Shown: positions 13,177 through 22,327 of the stretch, one piece after another | How the letters are laid out: every line of letters begins with the position of its first letter | Numbering within the stretch: the stretch's first letter is position 1 | Virus record (IMG/VR): IMGVR_UViG_3300009009_000017 | Span: 1 to 49,668 of that record | Reading direction: 5' to 3' (one strand) | DNA from: a virus | DNA: 49,668 nucleotides | Position numbers and translations under genes: made by a program | Notes under the pieces: generated by a model | What the model was told of the DNA's origin: nothing | Database searches by the model: none | Seen by the model: the letters and a program-made list of their open reading frames with translations, nothing else

Positions 13177-16021
13177 TATTATCAACCCTTTCTATAGTTA
13201 AAGATAGTTGATAAGCTGCATTGCTCTTATCTTTTTTATTTGGATTTGTTATACCACATTGGAAATAGTCGCCTTCATAGCTCCTGTAAAAATGATTTCC
13301 TGCTGTTTCTATAATATTTTTTATAGTTTCAAAATCAGTTTTTGGCAAATCACAGCTAAAAGTAATTATTTGATATTTGTTTTCACCTTCGTGTTTAACT
13401 GGATATTCCCTACCATGATATTTTTTGAGTTTTGTTTCCCTTCCAAATTGCTCGCTTATAGAAGTGTCGCCTCTAAGTTTTATATAATCTTCATACCCAT
13501 TTCCACCATTTAGGTAGTAATATCCTGTATGCAATATATCTATATCAACCTCAGCACTGTTTTTTGTGCTAGGCAAAGCACTTACAGCCTGAGCATAATA
13601 ATTTGTGTTACCTCCAACGCTAGGCAAATAATCTGTAATAGTTGTATTAACTGGAATATCTTCATCAACTAATTCCCATGCTCCACTAGCAACAGACCTG
13701 TATACTTTATTGCTTACTGTTTCTGCATTTCTTGGAGATATTTCAATAATTAATTCTGGTTCACTGCCTACAACTGTACTATCATAAAAATAATCGGCTG
13801 AACCATCTGTAGTACTTGCTACAACTGCAATACCTTCATAATCAGCAATATCTCCATCGCAAATATCTTGAACTAATGTAGAGATATCCCATGTTTCGGA
13901 ATCTCCTGCACTATGCGTATGGTCGTCGTGGTCGGTTGTGTCTAATGTTGGTATCGTGGCATAAGTAACAGTCGTTTCATCAAATGCAGTTTTTATATAA
14001 TTAACCGTGCTGTCTATACCAGGAGTCAAAGCATATTTTCTATACAAATATAAATATGCACTAACTATTGTGTCACCTGCAAATTCAGATAAGTCAAAAT
14101 CTAATAAAATAATACTTTTGTCTGTACCTCCACCAGTATCATCAATCAAATCAAGTTGACCATTTCCGTTATAGTTTGCGGCTGAATATGTACTATTTAC
14201 ATATGTGTCCTGTGCTGAATCTTCATTGTATGTTACTACAATAGCTGGATTTTCTATTGATATATTAACTCCACCGATATCGCTATTTTCCAGAAGCGTA
14301 ATAACTGGTGTAGTTGGCTCTAAAAATGATGTAGTAAATGTTACTTCGTTTGATGCACTCCACAAACCAGCTGCACTTTTAACCAGCAAAATAATTTTAT
14401 AAGAAGTACTGTTTGTCAATGCAGTTGTAAAAACTGCTGTATCACTGCCTCCATTTGATATATCTGTATTTTCTGTTACGGTTTCCAGTAATGTATCACT
14501 AGAATCATATAAACTACAAATATATTCAACCTGATTTGATGAATCTGGCTGTGTATAATCCCAATCAACTTCAAGACTACTATAAGCATAATTTGTTATT
14601 TCTGTTGGGTCTGTTACAACTATTACTGGTGTAGTACTTGCAACAAATGTTGCAGTATCAGACCAATCACCAGCAGTTGCATGTTGACCCCATGTTTTTA
14701 CTTGCCATTCGTAAGTTGTTCCATTTGTAAAAGTACTTCCAGCAATTTCAACAAAATTATCTGTACTTGCTGTTTCGTTATATTGTGGAGTTCCAGGCCA
14801 TGCTCCGCCCTGTTCTCTATATTGAAGTGAAAATTTAGACTGACTTGTACCATCTAATGAATTATGTGTCCAGCTAAATGTATAAGCATTATCTGCATCA
14901 ATTGCAGTTGAGTCACTTGGAATTAAGCTCGTTGGTGCTGATGGTGGTTGAATTATTATTACAACATCAGACTCAACATATGAGCTATTTAATGTTGGAT
15001 CTGTACAGTCTGCCCTTACCTGATATTTGTTATAATTTGCCGGGCTGCTGTCTGTATATATTTCTGTATTTGCCGCAATTGCACTTGACAATGTGGAATA
15101 ACTACCCCATGTTACATTATCAGTACTTGTTTTTCTTTGTATAGTCTGATTTGTTTCTGCTGTTGCATTGTCATTCCAGGTAATTTCTACAGTTGTACCA
15201 ACACGAGTTGCTATCACACTTGTAGGTACAGCTGGTGTTGTCCTTATATAATCTGTATAAGCATATCCAGAATTTCCAGAAGTATTATTTGCATAAACCC
15301 TGTATCTATATCTTTTATTTGCTACTGTTGTTGTATCTGTATAACTTTGTGCTCCATTTGTAGTATAATCTGTTGTTATTGTTGCTATTGTCGTCCATGC
15401 TCCAGATACATTGTCATATCTTTGTACATACTGATTATAAACTGGCTTGTCTGAATCTGCATTTCTTGTCCAGCTTATTGTGTGTCTTGTATCACTAACC
15501 CTTGCTACACTTGCACTAGTTGGGTCGTCTGGTGCAGTAATATAAAATAATCCTACTGTAACCTCGTCGCCTGAATCTGTACTATATCCAGACATTGACG
15601 AAAGACTCGGAAAGCTTGATGTATTAGTTTTTTGGTATGCACTTGCACCCGGAGAGCTAGGGCGACCGAAAATATGACCTCCTGATGGATTTCTATATAA
15701 ACCTACCCAGTATGTCCCACCATCCACTTTTATTGCTGTTATAGACTTAGTTTGCCATGCTTGCCCGCCGCCGGTTTCTGTACCTGCTGCCATTGAAAAA
15801 ACACTTGAATATTTTATTACACTTCCACCAGCATTCCAGAGTACTAAATAAGTGCTTACTGCACTTGTTCTACCTGCTGCATATGCCCTTAATTGAGTAA
15901 TTGCAGCATTTGCAGGTACACTGCCAATAGCCGCACAGTGCTGATTATATGTATTTGCTCCACGCCATTCATAAGAGGCTGGCTCGTCTGGATATTCTGT
16001 ATTACTGTATAACCAAGGCAT
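13169..16021 (-). CDS. Large modular tail protein with FN3 and DNRLRE-like domains
   Basis: 950 residues. An N-terminal beta-sandwich (about 1-160) is followed by a run of about four fibronectin-III-like domains (about 160-580; linkers such as PDDPTSASV and APTSLIPSDS). Next comes a DNRLRE-like domain (about 595-760: QDTYVNSTYSA, LLDFDLSEFAGDTI, AYLYLYR), another FN3-like piece, and a C-terminal domain (about 835-950) resembling a distal-tail segment (FSCDLPKTDFETIKNIIETA). It probably joins the tube end to the tip and binds surface glycans. The ATG overlaps the tape-measure stop by one base (TAATG). Confidence 0.75.
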   Translation of the reverse strand: MPWLYSNTEYPDEPASYEWRGANTYNQHCAAIGSVPANAAITQLRAYAAGRTSAVSTYLVLWNAGGSVIKYSSVFSMAAGTETGGGQAWQTKSITAIKVDGGTYWVGLYRNPSGGHIFGRPSSPGASAYQKTNTSSFPSLSSMSGYSTDSGDEVTVGLFYITAPDDPTSASVARVSDTRHTISWTRNADSDKPVYNQYVQRYDNVSGAWTTIATITTDYTTNGAQSYTDTTTVANKRYRYRVYANNTSGNSGYAYTDYIRTTPAVPTSVIATRVGTTVEITWNDNATAETNQTIQRKTSTDNVTWGSYSTLSSAIAANTEIYTDSSPANYNKYQVRADCTDPTLNSSYVESDVVIIIQPPSAPTSLIPSDSTAIDADNAYTFSWTHNSLDGTSQSKFSLQYREQGGAWPGTPQYNETASTDNFVEIAGSTFTNGTTYEWQVKTWGQHATAGDWSDTATFVASTTPVIVVTDPTEITNYAYSSLEVDWDYTQPDSSNQVEYICSLYDSSDTLLETVTENTDISNGGSDTAVFTTALTNSTSYKIILLVKSAAGLWSASNEVTFTTSFLEPTTPVITLLENSDIGGVNISIENPAIVVTYNEDSAQDTYVNSTYSAANYNGNGQLDLIDDTGGGTDKSIILLDFDLSEFAGDTIVSAYLYLYRKYALTPGIDSTVNYIKTAFDETTVTYATIPTLDTTDHDDHTHSAGDSETWDISTLVQDICDGDIADYEGIAVVASTTDGSADYFYDSTVVGSEPELIIEISPRNAETVSNKVYRSVASGAWELVDEDIPVNTTITDYLPSVGGNTNYYAQAVSALPSTKNSAEVDIDILHTGYYYLNGGNGYEDYIKLRGDTSISEQFGRETKLKKYHGREYPVKHEGENKYQIITFSCDLPKTDFETIKNIIETAGNHFYRSYEGDYFQCGITNPNKKDKSNAAYQLSLTIERVDNSG

Positions 16022-17901
16022 TATCCATACCTCCTTGTTACAGCTTCAACTTTCAAATTTTCAATCCATGCTATTACATTATTAAAATCTTTAACATTTT
16101 TAGCATCAATAGTTACATTTAGGTTATAAACATCATTACTATTATTGTTTGATGTTCTATTCATAATGCTTCTACTTTCTGCCGCTGTATGGATTCTTGA
16201 ACCTTGTGGCAATGTAACAAGTTCTGGCCCTCTTTCTCCTAACCATGTCATTCCTCCACCAAAATTCATAGAACCTGAAGCGTTTCCAACGATTTTAAAA
16301 CCTGGAATAGCAATCTGACTTATTGTGTTCATTGTATCTTTTGCTGTTTTCTTTATATCAGAAAAAGCTTTATAAAACTTTTTAGCCAAATCTGCTGCCG
16401 CTGTGCCAAAGTCGATTAGTTTTTCTATTGACTTCGCTATTTCTTGCCTATGATCCCAAATAAGTTGGGCTGTTTCCTGTATTTTATCTGCAAACTTTGC
16501 AATAAATTTCAATGCTATTTCTTTCGCTTTTTCTCCCATTTCCTGTATCTTGTACCTTAAATCATTCACTTTTTTAGCAAATTGAACAGCTTCTTGCCAA
16601 GTGAATTTAAATTTTTCTTGCAATAAATCAACCATAGCCTGAGAATCATTTGTAAATATTGCACCAATTAACTTGGTTACATTTTTTACAACTTCAATTA
16701 CTTTTAACACTGCTTCTTTTGCGTAATAAATTTTAGATGTCCAATTCTCTGCATCTTTTGCACTCATGCCAAGTTTTTCTGTTAATATTTCAAAACTCTT
16801 TCGTGTATCACCTTGTATTACAGCATTTATAGCAGATATTACATCTTTTAGAAAATTAAAAACTGCTTGCAATATACCCGTTTTTTGAGCGATTATTGTA
16901 AACACCGTTATAATTGCTGCCCATTCTGCAACGAAAACAACTAAAGCACCAATTACCGCAATAACAGGCAAACCAATTGCAGATATAGCTGTTACAATTC
17001 CACCAAGTACAGTTATTAGCGTTCCTCCGACTAACAATAATGGGCCAATCGCGCCAAATAATAAAGCAAATTTCACAGAAATATCTTTTACCCACGGATC
17101 CAATTTATCAAATTTTTCAATTAAATTAGTCAAAAACGGAACTGCTTTATCTTGTATATAATCAAACAAAGGTTTTGTAACTTTGCCTAAAAAATCATTA
17201 AACACATCTGATAATGTGCTTAATTTTCCTGATAAAGTTTGAGACCCTTTTGCCATTCCTTCATAAAATCTTCCGCCTGCACTTGTAGCATCTTTTAAAG
17301 CTTGTTCTACTTCATTGTAAGCAACTTTACCTTTTGACATTCTTTTGCGGACTTCTTCCATGCTTTCGCCAGTCCGTTTTGTAATTTCATTAAGAGGATT
17401 CCAACCCCAGTTAATTAATTGGTTTAAATCTCCACCCTGCAATTTTCCTAAGGCTGAAATTTGACCCATAACTCTTGACATGCTTTGAAAAGCTTCATTA
17501 TTTCCTAAACTAACATCACCTATTCTAGTCATTGTAGGAATTAATTTATCTTGTTCTACTCCAAAAGCTAATAATGTTTTGGAAGCTTGAGCCAATCCAG
17601 TTATCTCAAAAGGTGTTTCTGCTCCTACTTTTTTAAGTTTACCTGTAAGGTCTATTGCTTTTTCCTCAGAACCCAATAAAACACTAAAACTTGTTTGTAA
17701 ATCTTCTACAGTACTATTATATTTCACACCCTGAAAAACTAAACCAGCTAAAGGAACTGTAATACCTGCTGTCAAAGCACCTCCAAATTGCATCATTTTT
17801 CCGCCAACATTGGACAATGTATCTCCAATTTTATTTAGTGAATTATTAACTTGCGAATCGCCTCTTATAGATACATCACCAAACAAATCAAATATTTGCA
17901 T
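16021..17901 (-). CDS. Tape measure protein
   Basis: 626 residues. The ATG is behind GGGAG; a longer TTG-started frame lacks a ribosome site. It has an N-terminal Gly-rich helical region (LSNVGGKMMQFGGALTAG), a tape-measure core (LGSEEKAIDLTGKLKKVGAETPFEITGLA, in part), two hydrophobic stretches (about 290-350) and a C-terminal GGGMTWLGERGPELV motif that is common in phage tape measures. At roughly 0.15 nm per residue the tail would be near 95 nm, short for a siphovirus. It is coupled by TAATG overlaps on both sides. Confidence 0.9.
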   Translation of the reverse strand: MQIFDLFGDVSIRGDSQVNNSLNKIGDTLSNVGGKMMQFGGALTAGITVPLAGLVFQGVKYNSTVEDLQTSFSVLLGSEEKAIDLTGKLKKVGAETPFEITGLAQASKTLLAFGVEQDKLIPTMTRIGDVSLGNNEAFQSMSRVMGQISALGKLQGGDLNQLINWGWNPLNEITKRTGESMEEVRKRMSKGKVAYNEVEQALKDATSAGGRFYEGMAKGSQTLSGKLSTLSDVFNDFLGKVTKPLFDYIQDKAVPFLTNLIEKFDKLDPWVKDISVKFALLFGAIGPLLLVGGTLITVLGGIVTAISAIGLPVIAVIGALVVFVAEWAAIITVFTIIAQKTGILQAVFNFLKDVISAINAVIQGDTRKSFEILTEKLGMSAKDAENWTSKIYYAKEAVLKVIEVVKNVTKLIGAIFTNDSQAMVDLLQEKFKFTWQEAVQFAKKVNDLRYKIQEMGEKAKEIALKFIAKFADKIQETAQLIWDHRQEIAKSIEKLIDFGTAAADLAKKFYKAFSDIKKTAKDTMNTISQIAIPGFKIVGNASGSMNFGGGMTWLGERGPELVTLPQGSRIHTAAESRSIMNRTSNNNSNDVYNLNVTIDAKNVKDFNNVIAWIENLKVEAVTRRYG

Positions 17902-18224
17902 TATGTTACTCCCTCTATTTTTCTTACATAAATCCTGCAATGATGGCTTTTGTTTGCTGTATTTTTTGGCATTCCAGCAACTTCATAAGTATCACCATCG
18001 TAAATAATTAAGTCACCATTTTTAAAATTATATGTTGAGCTAAAAAACTTATATGTTGTATCAATTGTCTTTTTTCCAGCAACAACAACAGGAATATCCC
18101 TCTGAGAGCTAATATAACCTTTAATTGAAATATCTGTATATGTTGGAATAGACCTATTTGTAGTACTTTGATTTTTAGTTTTAACTTTATGGGTACAATC
18201 TATATAAAATTTTTCAATAAGCAT
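17901..18224 (-). CDS. Connector-like small structural protein
   Basis: 107 residues, rich in beta strands. The C-terminal pattern GDTYEVAGMPKNTANKSHHC followed by IYVRK resembles head-closure (gp16-like) proteins. Those normally sit between the connector and the tail terminator, but here the gene lies between the tail chaperones and the tape measure. The overlap with both neighbours shows co-translation. The identity is tentative. Confidence 0.5.
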   Translation of the reverse strand: MLIEKFYIDCTHKVKTKNQSTTNRSIPTYTDISIKGYISSQRDIPVVVAGKKTIDTTYKFFSSTYNFKNGDLIIYDGDTYEVAGMPKNTANKSHHCRIYVRKIEGVT

Positions 18225-19074
18225 TATATTATTATTTCCTTATCTTTTATGTTAGACCAGTCTATTTTAGATACTTTTTCAATTATTCTTTTTTCCTCTG
18301 CCTCTTTTTCATCATAAGACATTACATTTTGCTTTGCCTGTCTGGTATTTTCTTTGTAATAATCCTCAAAATTTCCTTTATATCCACCACTTCTATCAAC
18401 CAAAAACAGATCCCAATACTTTTCTTTCTTTTCTCTTTCTCTTGATTCTAAAAATAAGCTATACCCTTGGCTGAACTCACAATCAAGGGTATAGCTTACA
18501 TAATTAAAATCCCTGTACTGGTTCATAAGGGATTCAATAATTTTTTCTTCATCGAATAACTTTGTTAAATTTTCAGCAAAGTCAAACCAAATTAATAAAT
18601 TTTCTTTAAATGTTAGCTGTCTTCTATCTTTTTTTTAACCTCTTTTTCAACTTCCTTTAAATTTACATGAGATTCAATAAAGTTTTTCAATGCTGTAGGT
18701 AATGCATTTTTCCATATATTTTTCATTACATCTATTACAAAATCTATTTCTTTTTCCTTTACATCATTACTTGATAATCCTGTAAAACTTGCAATAAAAA
18801 TAAATAATTGTTCCTCTATCTCATCATACTTTTCTATAATAAATATTAATATATCAATAGCTAAATCTTTTTTAAGGCTTGCTGCTTCAATTGCTATTTG
18901 TTGCTGTAATATATTTTTATTTTCAGTATCTTTTTCTTTCAACAATTCAAGCTGTAATTTATCTATTTTTTCAAAGTTAAGATTTTTCATTAAATCTTTT
19001 TTGTACTCTTTTATTCCAAGCTGCTTGAATATTTTTGTAATCATACTAACTTCTTTAAATTTTAATTTTCTCAT
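18224..19074 (-). CDS. Tail assembly chaperone fusion (G-T) made by -1 frameshift
   Basis: Reading through the slippery run at 18628-18636 in the -1 frame joins the 153-codon upstream frame to the 18224-18526 frame with no stop. The joined stretch between the slip and the downstream ATG reads DRRQLTFKENLLIWFDFAEN and on through LTKLFDEEKIIES. The heptamer is A AAA AAG, the strongest known -1 slippery type. This is the lambda gpG/gpGT arrangement, in which a few percent of the chaperone carries the T domain that contacts the tape measure. Free translation from the ATG at 18526 is possible but has only a weak ribosome site. Confidence 0.75.
18613..19074 (-). CDS. Tail assembly chaperone (G-like)
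   Basis: 153 residues, nearly all helical, starting behind GAGGAC. It includes LKKDLAIDILIFIIEKYDEIEEQLF, a pattern usual for chaperones encoded between the tube and tape-measure genes. It ends shortly after the A8 run where the -1 frameshift to the T extension occurs. It coats or stabilises the tape measure during tail assembly and is absent from the virion. Confidence 0.7.
   Translation of the reverse strand: MRKLKFKEVSMITKIFKQLGIKEYKKDLMKNLNFEKIDKLQLELLKEKDTENKNILQQQIAIEAASLKKDLAIDILIFIIEKYDEIEEQLFIFIASFTGLSSNDVKEKEIDFVIDVMKNIWKNALPTALKNFIESHVNLKEVEKEVKKKIEDS
18628..18636 (-). promoter_or_regulatory. -1 ribosomal frameshift site
   Basis: On the minus strand, eight A followed by G place A AAA AAG in the zero frame of the chaperone, ten residues-worth of bases before its stop. 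The -1 frame is open to the next gene's end. Confidence 0.75.
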
Positions 19075-19092
19075 AAGTCCTCACTTTTATTC

Positions 19093-19641
19093 TTAAGTTG
19101 GTACATAATCCCTTATTTCGTCAGGTACAGTAGTCGGTGCAGCATAAGTATAAAAGCCTGTATATTCAAAAGGAAGCACAACCTCTGATTTTTCTTTCAA
19201 TTCCCATGCTAAATTACCAAGATTTAAGGCATTTTCTAACCTTATAATGCAGGCTGTTCCATCGTGCTTATACCCTTCAAATGTAACGTTGTCTAAGACA
19301 TCAGTTGATTCAAAATCTAAATCAAAGGCTATTTGTTTATACGTTCCAGTTGCATTGCTCCCATCACTTACAGTTACATTCAAGCCATATGCAATATTTG
19401 TATAATTTATTTTCAAGAAATTTATTATTAATTTTGCTACTCTTCTTTCATACATTCTCAGACTTTTGACAGGCCCATATGAACCATCAAATTTTATAAC
19501 TTTTATATTTCTATCTATTTCAAGCCTGCTACCGCCTTGCGTTGCTCCGATTACAGTACCATTATTTTTTACAATACCTTCACCTAATAATATATCGTTA
19601 CTTTTAGCAGGCACAGCCGGGTTAAATACAAAAGTAGACAT
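19093..19641 (-). CDS. Tail tube protein, short paralogue
   Basis: 182 residues. It shares GATQGGSRLEIDR and IKFDGSYGP with the larger protein encoded immediately upstream (GATQGGAKLDINR and IKFDGSYGP). Both C-termini also match, around LExGNLAWELKEKSEV and TTVPDEIRDYVP. It is the tail-tube fold without the inserted module. GGAGG precedes the ATG. One of the two paralogues is probably the main tube subunit, and the other a minor or tip-proximal ring. Confidence 0.75.
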   Translation of the reverse strand: MSTFVFNPAVPAKSNDILLGEGIVKNNGTVIGATQGGSRLEIDRNIKVIKFDGSYGPVKSLRMYERRVAKLIINFLKINYTNIAYGLNVTVSDGSNATGTYKQIAFDLDFESTDVLDNVTFEGYKHDGTACIIRLENALNLGNLAWELKEKSEVVLPFEYTGFYTYAAPTTVPDEIRDYVPT

Positions 19642-19655
19642 AATTTTTCACCCTC

Positions 19656-20762
19656 CTACGCTACATATTCTCTAATTTTTATTGGTACCGTTGTCATTGT
19701 ATTTTTATTGTAATGTGCTGTAAATTGTGTTGAGGAAACAATTTCTTGTTTTTCTTGTAATGCAAGGCTTATGGCTCCATCATTCAGACAATTTTCAAAA
19801 ATCCATTCAAAGGTATACCCATCGCCTTTCTGACCAACAACTGTTATATTATTAATATAATCATCATCAACTATTTCAAGCGATTCCTTAATTTTTCTAT
19901 ATGTTGTTTCATCGGTATAAGTCATACCACTTCCATTAATTGCCACTGGTGCGGAATAAGTATGATTTTGTATTAATTCTATAGAATCAACATAAAACAC
20001 AGTCTCAGCCGTTGTTCCAGCATCTACCTTGAAACTTACCCCTGTAACCGCTGCCCAATTTCCAGTTCCACTTTGTGTAAAACTTGATTTTGCTATTTTA
20101 AAAGTAGTCCAATCATTCGCTGTTAATGCACTTGCAGCTACATCATAATAGTACAGGTTAGTTTCTGTTAATTCTGCATCCATGTGGAAGGCAATTCTTA
20201 TATCTGCACTTCCCAAATCTGTTTTGTCCTGAGTTGTTATATATATTGCAAAACCTATGTAATCACCAACTACACTTGTTTCACTATTGTCAAATACTGT
20301 TAAATCTTTAGATGCTGAAAATACTTCATGTATTCCTGCGTTTGCTGTCGATAGCGGGATTGTTGCTTTTGCTGATTGGTCACCACTATTTACTATAGTT
20401 GTTTCTGCTGCATATGTTCCACCTGCCGAACCTGCCCATTCTTTAGACTCCCATGTACCAGTGCTTTCACAATTAGAAATAATTTTTCTATTGTAATATT
20501 TTAGATATAGTGATTCAAGGGTTATTGTGCCTATTATTTCTCTAGTTCTTATTAATGGAACGCCATTAGTATCTAATTGTGGGCCATACGAACCATCAAA
20601 CTTTATTTCGTCAATTACCCTATTTATGTCTAATTTTGCCCCGCCCTGTGTTGCTCCAATTAATAGCTGTGTAGGTTGCCTGTAATTATAATAAGCCTTA
20701 AACTCGCCTTGAACTATATCGTTTACCTCTGGTACTGTTGTTGTTACAACTCCAACTGGCAT
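19656..20762 (-). CDS. Tail tube protein, long paralogue with inserted jelly-roll
   Basis: 368 residues. Residues 1-92 and about 278-368 correspond to the short tube paralogue. Between them sits an insert of about 185 residues with the strand pattern of a carbohydrate-binding jelly-roll (ESKEWAGSAGG, GDQSAKATIPLS, YIGFAIYITTQDKTD, WTTFKIAKSSF, ETVFYVDSIELI). Surface-exposed Ig- or CBM-like inserts are known in tube subunits and can add weak glycan binding along the tail. GAGGTG precedes the ATG. Confidence 0.75.
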   Translation of the reverse strand: MPVGVVTTTVPEVNDIVQGEFKAYYNYRQPTQLLIGATQGGAKLDINRVIDEIKFDGSYGPQLDTNGVPLIRTREIIGTITLESLYLKYYNRKIISNCESTGTWESKEWAGSAGGTYAAETTIVNSGDQSAKATIPLSTANAGIHEVFSASKDLTVFDNSETSVVGDYIGFAIYITTQDKTDLGSADIRIAFHMDAELTETNLYYYDVAASALTANDWTTFKIAKSSFTQSGTGNWAAVTGVSFKVDAGTTAETVFYVDSIELIQNHTYSAPVAINGSGMTYTDETTYRKIKESLEIVDDDYINNITVVGQKGDGYTFEWIFENCLNDGAISLALQEKQEIVSSTQFTAHYNKNTMTTVPIKIREYVA

Positions 20763-20766
20763 TATA

Positions 20767-21165
20767 TCACCTCACTTCAAATAAATATCTTTGATTAAAT
20801 CTGCATGTATTTTTTTCTTGTGTTTTTATTTCGCCTTCAAATTCTATATTGCATTTGTAAAAGCCTTCTGATTCATCCTGAAAAGATTTATCAAGTCCAT
20901 ACACCGTTTCGCCTTCATCATCAGTTGTGCCATTTCTTACTTTTTCGGCAGCTGCTAATATTTCAGTATCATCATTGCTATCATTGTAATAATCTATTTC
21001 CATTATCCTGTCATCTTTGTTTCTATATTGAAAACTTGCACTTGGAAAATGGAAACATAAATAAGGGAAGGTTTCTTCACTGTCAGCCTCCCCATCATAT
21101 ACAGTTATGCCAGATAAAGCTACTAGTCTAGCTTTAACCAGTAATTTTAATTCACTCAGTGTCAT
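20767..21165 (-). CDS. Tail terminator-like protein
   Basis: 132 residues. The strands and length fit tail-terminator (gpU-like) proteins: an N-terminal helix (LSELKLLVKARLVAL), then ITVYDGEADSEETFPYLCFHF and a C-terminal RFNQRYLFEVR strand. It lies between a gp10-like protein and the tube gene, as expected for the subunit that caps the growing tube. Coupled by ATGA to the gene upstream. Confidence 0.7.
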   Translation of the reverse strand: MTLSELKLLVKARLVALSGITVYDGEADSEETFPYLCFHFPSASFQYRNKDDRIMEIDYYNDSNDDTEILAAAEKVRNGTTDDEGETVYGLDKSFQDESEGFYKCNIEFEGEIKTQEKNTCRFNQRYLFEVR

Positions 21166-21518
21166 AAGTCTAAACTCATTGTCCTTCCTGCAATCATTTC
21201 TATTTCTGCTAAATGTCCATATACAGCTGGTCTCATAAATGGTTGGGCATTCATTTTATATGTTCCAAATTCCTGAAATCCTGCATAATAACAATCATTT
21301 ATCAATTTCAAATTTTTATCCATGGTTATCCTATAGTCATTTCTGCTTTTCATAAATCCAGTATCAACAGCAGCATAATAATCCATTTTACCAGTGCAGA
21401 ACTTTCCTATTTCTGTAAGGGTTTTAACTTTATTTCTTCTAAAAATATCTAAAAAACTTGGAATATTATTTGTAACCTGTATTCTAACTCCACCATTATT
21501 CATTCTTTGAATATTCAT
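21162..21518 (-). CDS. HK97 gp10-like tail completion protein
   Basis: 118 residues. A helix near 25-45 is followed by AAVDTGFMKSRNDYRI, a short form of the DTGxLRxS pattern of HK97-gp10-like proteins, and by YYAGFQEFGTYKMNAQPFMRPAV, the diagnostic VEFGTxxMxAxPFLRPA-type strand. It joins tail to head. AAGG precedes the ATG. Confidence 0.85.
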   Translation of the reverse strand: MNIQRMNNGGVRIQVTNNIPSFLDIFRRNKVKTLTEIGKFCTGKMDYYAAVDTGFMKSRNDYRITMDKNLKLINDCYYAGFQEFGTYKMNAQPFMRPAVYGHLAEIEMIAGRTMSLDL

Positions 21519-21530
21519 ATAATCACAGCC

Positions 21531-22139
21531 TTAATAATAAATATTATTGTCCAAAAATACTCTTTCAAAATAAACCTTTTTCCAGGTATTAAAACTTTCC
21601 ATCAATTCAGCTGGAAATCCGTTTATTATTTTTGAATCTTTGTAAGTAATTGAATAATCGTCTATTTTTTCACTTTTTACATTTGGATTTTCTTTATCAA
21701 TAAGGTATTTAAATAGTTTGCTTGCAGGTAATTTAATTGACCTCGGATAATCAGCCCTAAATATTACTATACTGTTATCTGTATTGCTGGAAATAGTTTC
21801 ATTTATAATATCAATTTCAGATACAACTAATTTTGTTGAATTAATAGAATCAACTTTGCAATGTCCTTTATTCCTTTTAGTTCCATATATCCTCAAATAA
21901 TCTCCAGCAATGAACTCATTATTAAAATCGCTTATTGTTATAGACTTATCGGAACTAGCAAAAACAACATTATTAGAACGAATATATGTATCATTATCTA
22001 TATAATCAATATCTATGAAATGATTTTTACAGTATTCACAAATAGATTCTACAACAAGAGGAATATTAAAAGTAATAAATGTATCATAAGTTGTATCTGA
22101 AATTTGTAATAAAGTTTTTACATCTGTAAGAGTAATCAT
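21531..22139 (-). CDS. Head-tail connector (gp6/adaptor-like)
   Basis: 202 residues. It opens with ITLTDVKTLLQISDTTYDTFITF, the helical start of phage DNA-packaging connector adaptors, followed by a beta-rich insert (about 60-150) and a C-terminal helical stretch. It attaches to the portal and seals the filled head. Coupled by ATGA to the small gene upstream. Confidence 0.7.
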   Translation of the reverse strand: MITLTDVKTLLQISDTTYDTFITFNIPLVVESICEYCKNHFIDIDYIDNDTYIRSNNVVFASSDKSITISDFNNEFIAGDYLRIYGTKRNKGHCKVDSINSTKLVVSEIDIINETISSNTDNSIVIFRADYPRSIKLPASKLFKYLIDKENPNVKSEKIDDYSITYKDSKIINGFPAELMESFNTWKKVYFERVFLDNNIYY

Positions 22140-22327
22140 TTATATTCCCTCTCATACTCTTTTATTTTTGCCTTACATTTTTGTTTTTCTTCATCCGTCA
22201 ACGCTACTAATAATCTTCTTTGCCATTTCCTGAGCAAGGTTTCGGTTTCTATGATAGGCATAACTAATTTATTTAATTCTTGTTGTTGCCTTTCATAGCT
22301 TAAATTTGATATTTTTTCTAAATTCAA
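22136..22327 (-). CDS. Small helical protein, 63 aa
   Basis: A TTG start lies eight bases behind GAAGG. The protein is entirely helical and charged (RQQQELNKLVMPI, CKAKIKEYEREYK). It overlaps both neighbours in the head operon (TTGA and ATGA), so it is probably a minor structural or assembly factor. Confidence 0.6.
   Translation of the reverse strand: MNLEKISNLSYERQQQELNKLVMPIIETETLLRKWQRRLLVALTDEEKQKCKAKIKEYEREYK

Noticed and set aside
15137-15454. Cys-rich plus-strand frame
   Set aside because: It is antisense to the large tail protein, and its Cys/Ser/Tyr composition is an artefact of the Thr/Asn/Ala codons opposite.
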